Positions 55,999 through 64,000 of a DNA stretch of 64,000 nt are shown one piece after another (within the stretch, counting starts at the first letter, position 1; each line of letters begins with the position of its first letter). The notes beneath the pieces were generated by a model. That model was not told the origin of the DNA. It did not search any database and worked only from the letters and a program-made list of their open reading frames with translations. The stretch comes from Flaccisagitta enflata (taxonomy: Eukaryota; Chaetognatha; Sagittoidea; Aphragmophora). The stretch spans positions 5,456,001 to 5,520,000 of the forward strand of contig OZ231127.1 of the NCBI GenBank assembly GCA_965153355.1, given 5' to 3'. The position numbers and the translations under genes are program-made.

Positions 55999-56182
55999 TT
56001 TTAGTCGCGTGCACGCTCTGTCTGTCGGTCGGTCCGTCGGTCGGTCGGTCCGCGATAGCTTTTTTGGCATAACGGGCGGTTTTCGCGATACTGCTCCTGC
56101 CCAAATGCTTGGTCAAGCCTTTTTCATCACTGCCCCTGCCCACCCGCACGCGAATTCGGTAGCCGTGTATCCGGCCTTGTTA
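55999..56182 (-). mobile_element. Palindrome-ended short element, reverse orientation
   Basis: It begins TTTTAGTCGCGTGCACGC, with core GTCGGTCGGTCCGTCGGTCG, and ends GGTAGCCGTGTATCCGGCCT then TGTT. Confidence 0.75.
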
Positions 56183-56672
56183 CAATGGCATCTTGCCCAA
56201 CTATATATACTTGCATAGCCTATTAATGGGCTCGCACATTGCATCGTCCTCAACTGTCAAAAGCGGGTTTTCTTATCTTCGCCAATGAATGCGTAATTTC
56301 CCACATGATTGATCAATGATCAGTGAAAATCATGCATGTGAAAAGTCATGCATGACTAAGTGGATAATTGATCAATCGTCTCCACCCACTCAAAACAAAC
56401 ATCAGCCAAAGATCAGCCAATCTTTCTGTTAATATGTCTTGAAATAGATGAATAAAACTAATAATTCTCCGCTCCAAAAGTACACGAATTAAGTTTTTGT
56501 GAGCAAAGAAGCGTTCAAAAATCCGGAGCCAAAAAGTAACGTGACCTAGAAATGGCAGACAAAGAATATCAAAAAAGTTATTGTTAGGGTGTTTTCACTA
56601 ACTTTGTGTCTGTTCACTTTTTTTTTGAAATATGAAAATGGTATCGAAAGCTAAAAACTAAGTACACAGTCT

Positions 56673-56745
56673 TTTTTTAGTTGCAGACACGCAACTCTAA
56701 AACCCCACCCGTCCGCGACAATACTGTGACCCCGCGTCACTTGTT
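56673..56745 (-). mobile_element. Fragment of a palindrome-ended element
   Basis: TTTTTTTAGTTGCAGACACG, CAACTCTAAAACCCC is the hairpin end; the tetranucleotide core is absent. Confidence 0.5.
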
Positions 56746-57100
56746 TTTTTTTTTTGGTAGTCAGGTGTATTGAAATATTCTCATTTTCATGACGGTAACA
56801 AAAAGTGGGTAAAAGTCTTCTAACCTCCAAGAGTGGGAAAATTAATAAGTCGTCTGTGGCTTTTACCCCGGGGCGAGGATATGGCTGCCTTGCCCCCCCC
56901 CCGGGAGTTCTTAAAAGCACCTTTAGGCTTTATTACTCCGTAGCGTAGTAATTAAAGGAAATGCGAACAAATAGTCCTTGGGATAATCACAAGTCCTTGG
57001 GTTTATTAAGGAGGCCGACTTTATATCAGATCAACGTAATCTATCTAAACATTTCCTTCTGGTCTAGATATTTTCATTGTGAAATGTAAAATAAAATGTC

Positions 57101-57475
<375 letters not shown>

Positions 57476-57712
57476 TAAGTAAGATGATTAAAACGGGAAA
57501 GGAAAAAAAAAGGGGGGGGGGGGGGCGGAATATGTGAATTATTCACTTATACGCTGGTTCATCCCCAAATTCTATTCCGTTTTTGTACTTGACAATTTTA
57601 CGAGAAAATGATTAATGAATAATAAATGATGAATGAATATGGACCGAGAAACAAAATATGTTTAACTTAAAAATGCGTTAAAAAACGTAAGCAGTCATCG
57701 AAGGTTCGCATA

Positions 57713-58736
57713 TGGTTAGCGGCACCCATTGCCCTGCTAGGAGTGATCAAGTGAAAAAGTTAAAGCAGGGATTGATATCCTTTTGAACATTGGGGTTAAT
57801 TTCCCAATGTACTGACTCCTGTGTACAGTGCTGCTTGAATAAATTGCAACTGGATCTTTGTTTGATCATTAAGCGATACTTTATTGATCAAACTGTATAA
57901 ATTGAATATTTCTTAACAGGTTAGCATCAATATTTAGTTAATTCGCCACCATTTTCAACACTCATCAAGATTCTGCACGACATTAAGGTTGCAAAGCTTA
58001 TGAGGTAATTTAGGTAGAGAGACCACTAACATTACATGTTAATCTCTACTTGTTCTTCTAGTTTTGGTCAAACTATGGGCCCAAACCATAAAATATTCAT
58101 GACCATTTGAAAGCTCTGCAAAAAATCTTCCAAATGCGATGTTGCTGGTCATTGTGGCTTCATTTGTTTTGAAATAACAAAGGTTTGAAGAAAAATATCA
58201 CAAATAAAAAAAAAAACGCTCAATTATGATGAATTTCCCTCTCCATTTTTTTATTCCTTCCCTTTAAAACGGCATTCCATCTAAATGCATCAACAAAATT
58301 TGCTCTACTTGGTATCAATCTCTTCATCTTTTGAAAAACTTCAATTTCATCTATGAGTTTGCTAGGTTTTTCTGATTTTTGACTGAGTAATAGGCTCGAG
58401 AATCCAGTTGCAATGTATCCAAGCATGACTCTAGGTATCTTTCTTTTGCCTCAGATGACTAATTTAGGTCTGGAGAGCATATAGAGCCTGCAAAGAAGAT
58501 TTAGAAGGTTAAATTGGAACCTGAGAGTGCTAACTTTTAAACCCAAGAGAGCTAGCTTTTAACCTATGAGAGCTGATTTGAGGGTTGGGAGGGCAAAAAA
58601 CCATGCCTGAAAGTGCTAATTTGAGGATTCAATGATTTTTATAAACAAGGAGGTTCAGAAAAACAGACTGATGGATGAACATCATGAAGTTCACCTCTGT
58701 GTCCTACAGGACATTGGCTATTTGGGGCCACTGCCC
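57713..58736. mobile_element. Foldback element, diverged copy 4
   Basis: The left end GGTTAGCGGCACCCATTGCC matches the outer part of the family in reverse. The right end TGTCCTACAGGACATTGGCT, then TTGGGGCCACTGCCC, is the inner arm. The middle has worn repeats of AGAGCTAGCTTTTAA and a MITE insertion at 57833-58424. Confidence 0.55.
57833..58424. mobile_element. MITE-like element inside a foldback element
   Basis: GCTTGAATAAATTGCAACTG at the left pairs with CAGTTGCAATGTATCCAAGC at the right with three mismatches. The interior is AT-rich and non-coding. I could not settle the target duplication. Confidence 0.6.
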
Positions 58737-59120
58737 AAGAAAGTAAAGGAAATATGAAAGTGAGCTTATCGTTATTAGGAATACTTTTTTTTTAAACTGC
58801 ATTTGCGGCATTCTTCAAAGAGAATGTTTTTTTAAAAAACGTGTAAATTCATAACTTATCATAACATACAGCTTAAAGCTGAGATAATAATTCCCCTGTG
58901 CGTGTAGGTTTAAACCTTTCACTTACTAAGAATTGGAAACGGCTTTATGTCAATGACAAAAGTGCTATGACTTCTTCCAGCTTATGCTTTGATAGCTTTT
59001 TTGTCATATATATTCATGATCAAGATAAGTGATGGTCACGTTAATAGAAATTATTAACAATATGCATTCTCTTCATCCGAGTATATTATCGCATATAGAC
59101 CACGGTTTCTCTTCCTGATT

Positions 59121-59242
59121 TTGACAACGAAAATTTTGAACATTACACTTATTTTATTAGTAGTTATTTCTCTTGCATTTGCGAGGATTCAGCCAAAAAA
59201 AAGAGGTTCTTATGTTGTTAAAAGAGGTAGATTTGTGCGGGC
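59121..59242 (+). other. Possible secreted-peptide remnant without ATG
   Basis: The frame reads KILNITLILLVVISLAFA, a signal-peptide-like hydrophobic core, then RIQPKKRGSYVVKRGRF and VRACC, with dibasic sites as in peptide precursors. No ATG precedes it in frame (the frame-opening codon is TTG) and a microsatellite follows. It could be an internal exon, a decayed gene or chance. Confidence 0.2.
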
Positions 59243-59297
59243 ATGTTGTACAGTACAGTACAGTACAGTACAGTACAGTACAGTACAGTACAGTATT
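59243..59297 (+). repeat. (TACAG)n microsatellite
   Basis: About ten 5-bp units. It interrupts the small signal-peptide-like frame that starts upstream. Confidence 0.92.
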
Positions 59298-60248
59298 AAG
59301 GACGTTGACACTTTCCAAACAAAAAACAATCCGAGTCTCCTAACAATGGCTAAATACTTGTTAAGTACTTATTAAGTACTTCCTGATTCATAATCAATGT
59401 CTATTTTGACTCTTGACCCGGGAGGGCTCAAATCTCCGAGTTGATTCCAAAGTTTTTGTTTCGCATTAAAGATGCCAAATCGGATTTCTTTGTCTGATTT
59501 GATTCTTCTTTGATTTGGTGACGCGTGAACAAATTTGACATTGTTTGACCTTCATCAACAAATCGCCGTGAAGGATACACTTCTTCTTTCCTCACGGCGG
59601 TCTCTTATTCCGCATAAGCTAGGGGTAAGTGTCCAAAGATGTGAGTGTTGGATTAGTGTTCCATGTCGCTTCGGGAACACAAATCACCCTTTGGTAAGTT
59701 TTTACTAAAGCAAATTTTCTTTTAAAATCATTCTGACGAGGAGAAAGAAAATGCAAGCTCTTGGTTCAAATCGTCGCATTTTTTTAATGGTTAGAAAATC
59801 ATATCTCTTCTTCTAATAAAGTCACGATGCTGGGATTGCGCTCATTCGACGGCTTTTTTTTAGTAGTTTTTCTGTGTGAAATTTCAACTCAATCGGTCAA
59901 GGGGTTGCGGAGATAATTGAGTTTCTTTGTAAAAAAAGGAATTTGAATTTAACTGTTTTTAGTGGCTCACTCAGGAACATACTACAAATGCGAATGAACG
60001 TGATTTCTGACTGCTTTGGGTCAAGATTAGTCTGTATTGTGTATTAATAAATACAGTATTAATCGCACATCCATGGGAATTCATGTCTGTCTGTCGGTCT
60101 ACCTGTCCATCACGCGAAATGGATGATTTCTTCATTCCTGTTACGTACCTCTCGTGCCTCTCCACTTCCATTTTTGTGACTTCGTCCAGGCACTCATCCA
60201 TTCATTCATTCATGTTTTTGTTCATTCACTCATCCATTTGTTCATTAT

Positions 60249-60346
60249 CAAGGCCAGATGTACAGCTACCCAAGTCGCGTGCTGGTGGGCAGGGGCCGTA
60301 TTGAAGCATCTTAGAAAGAAAAATGAATATTGAACGCGACTAAAAA
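60249..60346 (+). mobile_element. Internally deleted palindrome-ended element
   Basis: CAAGGCCAGATGTACAGCTA and CAAGTCGCGTGCTGGTGGGC at the left, GAACGCGACTAAAAAG at the right, with no tetranucleotide core: 98 bp in all. Confidence 0.6.
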
Positions 60347-60471
60347 GAGTCAAGTGGTCGTCTTCAGTATCAATCAGGGTTATTCACTTGCAATTGACAG
60401 GACAAAATGGTTGATACATCAGTGGCTTTACTTACAAGGCCTAAATTCAACCCATCGATGCGTCCTTTGCG

Positions 60472-61521
60472 TTTTTAGTCTTGTGCTACGCGACTCTTCG
60501 CCCCACTTGGTCAGTCGGTCGGTCTGTCCCTATTTTCCTTTTTTGGCGTTTTTAAGCTTTTTGGGCTCACAGCTCCTTTCTATTGCCATTATAAGTCATT
60601 ATAAGTCATTCTAAGTCATTCTAAGTCCTTAGTCATTCTAAGTCATATCATATGTTATACTAAGTCCCTTAAGTCAATCAGGTCAATTCAGTCATTTAAT
60701 TCTTCTCTGCTTTTTTTTGCAGCGGCGCCAAAGGGGCCGATGACCTATGCTTTCACACAGGAGAAATTTCTCCTTCTTCTTCTCCTTCTTCTCCTCCTCC
60801 AACACCCCCCCTTTGAAGCTCATATCATGGCCTTGAGGCTCATATCCCGGCCTTGAGGCTCATATCCCAGCCTTGAGGCCCAAATTCTAGCCTCGAGGCT
60901 CAAATCCCAGCCTCCAGGCTCAAATACCAGCCTCGAGGCTCAAATCCCAGCCTCAAGGCTCAAATCCCAGCCTCAAGGCTCAAATCCTAGCTTTGAGACT
61001 CAAATTACAGTCTTGAGGCTCAAATCCTGGCCTCAAGGCTCAAATCCCAGCCTTGAGACTCAAATTACAGTCTTGAGGCTCAAATCCCAGCCTTGAGGCT
61101 TACATCCCAGCATCGGGGGTCACATCCCAGCCCTAAGGCTCAAGTTCCAGTCTAAAGTCTCTAGCCCAAGCCTCCAAGGTTCAAATCCCAGTCTTGATTC
61201 AAATCACAGCCTCAAGGCTCAAATCACAGGCTCAAGGCTCAAATCACAACCTTAAGGCTCAAATCACAGCCTGGAGGCTCAAATCACAACCTTGAGGCTT
61301 CAATACCAGTATTGATGCTCAAATTCAAGCCTAGAGCTTCAAAATCTACTAAGCATAAGTCATTGTCTGCTTTGGAGCCGCTGCCTTTCTCACCATCACA
61401 CACCTACATATACTCAAATAGGGGCAACGGGTACCGCTGACCATCTAGCGCTTTTGCGACTATTAAGTCATTTCAGGACATCCTGCGTCATTTACGTGAC
61501 TTATAGGTGTTGGCCTTGTTT
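60472..61521 (-). mobile_element. Palindrome-ended element hosting a foldback element
   Basis: It begins TTTTTAGTCTTGTGCTACGC, with core GGTCAGTCGGTCGGTCTGTC and AAGTCATTCT repeats, then the foldback element 60719-61446, then GTGACTTATAGGTGTTGGCC, TTGTTTT. Confidence 0.65.
60719..61446. mobile_element. Foldback element copy 5, nested in a palindrome-ended element
   Basis: The left end is GCAGCGGCGCCAAAGGGGCC then GATGACCTATGCTTTCACAC. The right end is GAGCCGCTGCC followed by GGGCAACGGGTACCGCTGAC. The interior is about 25 units of CTTGAGGCTCAAATCCCAGC. Confidence 0.8.
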
Positions 61522-61559
61522 TCCAACGACTTAGCTTTTTATCGAGCTCGTGCAAGAGA

Positions 61560-61560
61560 T

Positions 61561-61645
<85 letters not shown>

Positions 61646-61650
61646 CAGTG
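61560..61650 (+). repeat. (GA)n microsatellite
   Basis: About 80 nt GA between two palindrome-ended elements. Confidence 0.92.
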
Positions 61651-61689
61651 AATATTACTCGATTTTATATTATACGTAAAAAAAAAGCC

Positions 61690-62463
61690 ACGGACGGACC
61701 AATGAATGGATAAAGCCTCTCATAGAGATGCGAGGACGCATCTAAAGATATCTTTTAAGTCGCGTGCTACGCGACTCTACACCCTGCTATAACGTTCCGC
61801 CAGTTGGTTGGTTGGTCGGTCTGTCCCCTTAATAGGCAGCGGCGCCAAAGGGTCGATGACCTATGCTTTCACTCATATGAGGAATTTTCTCCTTCTCCCT
61901 CTTCTTCTCCTCCGTCCCCCCCTCGGATCCGAGTCTTGAGGCCCAATTTCCAGTCTCCAGGCCTAAACCTCAGTTTCAAAGCCCAAATCCCAGCCTTGAG
62001 GCCCTATTCCTAGCCTCGAGGCCCAAGTCCCAGCCTGGCGGCCCGGATCCCAGCTTAAATTTCAGCCTTGAGGTCCAAATCCCAGCCATTGAAGCTATGA
62101 TTAGGGCCTAAAGGCTGGGATTTGGGCCTTGAGATTAGGATCTGGGCCTCCAGGCTAAAATTTAGACCTCAAGACTGGGTTTTGGAGGGGAAGAAAGTGA
62201 AGGAGGAAAAAATTCCCCATATATGTGAAAACATAGGTCATCGACCCCTTCGGGGCCACTGTCCTGCTTCCCCTCAAACTTCAAGCACAACTTACTAAGG
62301 CATGGCACGGGTACCGCTGACCATCTAACGTTTTTGCGACTTTTACTTTTTTGGCATTTTTGAGCTTTGTGAGCTCGCTGCTCCTGCTCCTGAATGCCAA
62401 AGTGACCTTTTCTATCATTGCCCTTTCCCACCCGCACGCGACTAGTGTAGCCATGTATCCGGC
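61690..62463 (-). mobile_element. Two adjoining palindrome-ended elements, one hosting a foldback element
   Basis: At 61690-61736 there is an AGATGCG-subtype end (ACGGACGGACCAATG, AGATGCGAGGACGCATCTAA). At 61752-62463 a reverse copy begins TTAAGTCGCGTGCTACGCGA, holds the foldback element 61835-62328, and ends CCGCACGCGACTAGTGTAGC, CATGTATCCGG. Confidence 0.62.
61835..62328. mobile_element. Foldback element copy 6, nested in a palindrome-ended element
   Basis: The left end GGCAGCGGCGCCAAAGGGTC, then GATGACCTATGCTTTCACTC, pairs with TGAAAACATAGGTCATCGAC and CCCTTCGGGGCCACTG. The minisatellite reverses orientation in its middle (CCCAGCCTTGAGG to the left, CTGGGATTTGGGCC to the right), so the arms extend inward. 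Confidence 0.8.
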
Positions 62464-62557
62464 AAATATACAAATCTTTTCCCCCAATCTGGTAACTTTG
62501 GAACTAAACATGCCATACCTTTCAAGAAATATCCAACCATGAAAAGACTACAAATAA

Positions 62558-62626
62558 ATACCGTATTTTTTCCATAAAGCGCCCCCCTCCAATAAGCGCC
62601 CCCCCCTCTTCTTTACTTAGTGTCAC
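62558..62626 (+). mobile_element. Fragment with CGCCCCCC motifs, possible transposon end
   Basis: CCGTATTTTTTCCATAAAGC, GCCCCCCTCCAATAAGCGCC resembles interspersed repeat ends seen in many marine animals. I found no matching second end. Confidence 0.4.
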
Positions 62627-62629
62627 ACT

Positions 62630-62960
62630 CTTCAAAAAAGATTTGCATAGAAATATTAAGTAAAATGATGAAAAAACACAACACAATGAATCATTTTCAC
62701 TGACTTTTAAACAGATACATGCAATGAATATCTCTATTTCAAGTCAACTTTAGCATTTTGATTGCTTTTCATGAAAAAGATAGACTAAATGACAGTTATT
62801 CTACCAATAAAGGCGGCTCTCGCCGGCTGGAAAAAAGTCGTAAATGGGAGTCTTTTTTTTCATTGCATCTTCTTCTGTGTGCATCTCATGATGTCTGGTC
62901 GACTGCCTCCTGTTTTTGTCATTCAATCTGTCTCTCTGCGTCTCTTTTATGGTCTTCCTT
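62630..62960. other. Unassigned
   Basis: No repeat ends or exon-like frames with splice sites. Confidence 0.4.
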
Positions 62961-62964
62961 TGTC

Positions 62965-63712
<748 letters not shown>

Positions 63713-63734
63713 AGCAGAATAAAATGCAAAAGCT

Positions 63735-64000
63735 AGCGTCATAAAACTCAGGGTCAATTTGTGTAACATCCTGACTCTTCTGTATTGTTACATAGGGGCC
63801 GATAAATAGGATCAATGAAAAATCTCGATTTTTGCAAAAATGCGAAAAATAAAAAAAGCTTAAAAAATTAATAGCGCCAAAACTAATGATCGTAGAGACT
63901 TCTGGTTGGCGCCATTTGAAAGAGAAAAATAAGCTCTTTCTTAGCTGTGAATATCAAAAAATGTATCATCCCAGTCAGGAAATGGCTCAACTTCCTAAAG
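63735..64000. other. Unassigned right edge
   Basis: AT-rich. Nothing recognised. Confidence 0.4.

Larger units (their letters stand above)
58740..60240. other. Mostly unassigned AT-rich DNA
   Basis: Apart from the possible secreted-peptide frame and the TACAG repeat, nothing was recognised. Short forward and reverse frames lack motifs and splice signals. Confidence 0.4.

Overview
The window is animal nuclear DNA. It has GT-AG introns, no bacterial-style gene packing, and a reverse-strand gene with the thrombospondin order (oligomerising coiled coil, a CxxC, then a run of EGF modules), a family essentially confined to animals. I cannot place the species; the very heavy simple-repeat load and the repeat families would suit a marine invertebrate.

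Layout. Positions 3165-18964 hold the 5' and middle exons of a reverse-strand thrombospondin-like gene: nine exon calls, at least six EGF modules, with the type 3 repeats and C-terminal domain presumably beyond position 1. One of its introns contains about 40 tandem copies of a 148-bp unit made from the 3' end of an EGF exon, its splice donor and the start of the intron. From 24584 to 35410 lies a G-rich 122-bp satellite of about 88 copies. From 37260 to 52756 is a complete forward-strand gene in eight phase-consistent exons (1008 nt, 335 residues): four calmodulin-like EF-hand loops followed by about 180 residues I do not recognise. Near 54400 there is one exon, perhaps two, of a third gene on the reverse strand, convergent with the EF-hand gene. 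From 55 to 64 kb I see no convincing gene, only transposon-derived repeats and microsatellites.

Mobile and repeated DNA. There are several short non-autonomous families: (1) elements with a palindromic end (AGTCGCG..CGCGACT then AAAAA), a GACC/GACG tetranucleotide core and the other end AACAAGGCCGGATACACGG, resembling Helentron-associated elements; (2) foldback elements with inverted ends around GCAGCGGCC and an internal minisatellite based on CTCAAATCCCAGCCT; (3) a TA-flanked MITE family with CTATCT ends, three copies; (4) single palindromic or inverted-end MITEs. No transposase or reverse transcriptase reading frame is recognisable.

The most unusual feature is shared by all the genes: tandem repeats repeatedly start at, or span, exon-intron junctions. 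All seven introns of the EF-hand gene begin within about 0-20 nt of the donor with a microsatellite, a minisatellite or partial copies of the preceding exon end; several thrombospondin introns and the third gene do the same. Acceptors are often preceded by long pyrimidine microsatellites on the coding strand. In two places the duplicated junctions keep phase and reading frame, so they could be used as alternative exon parts.
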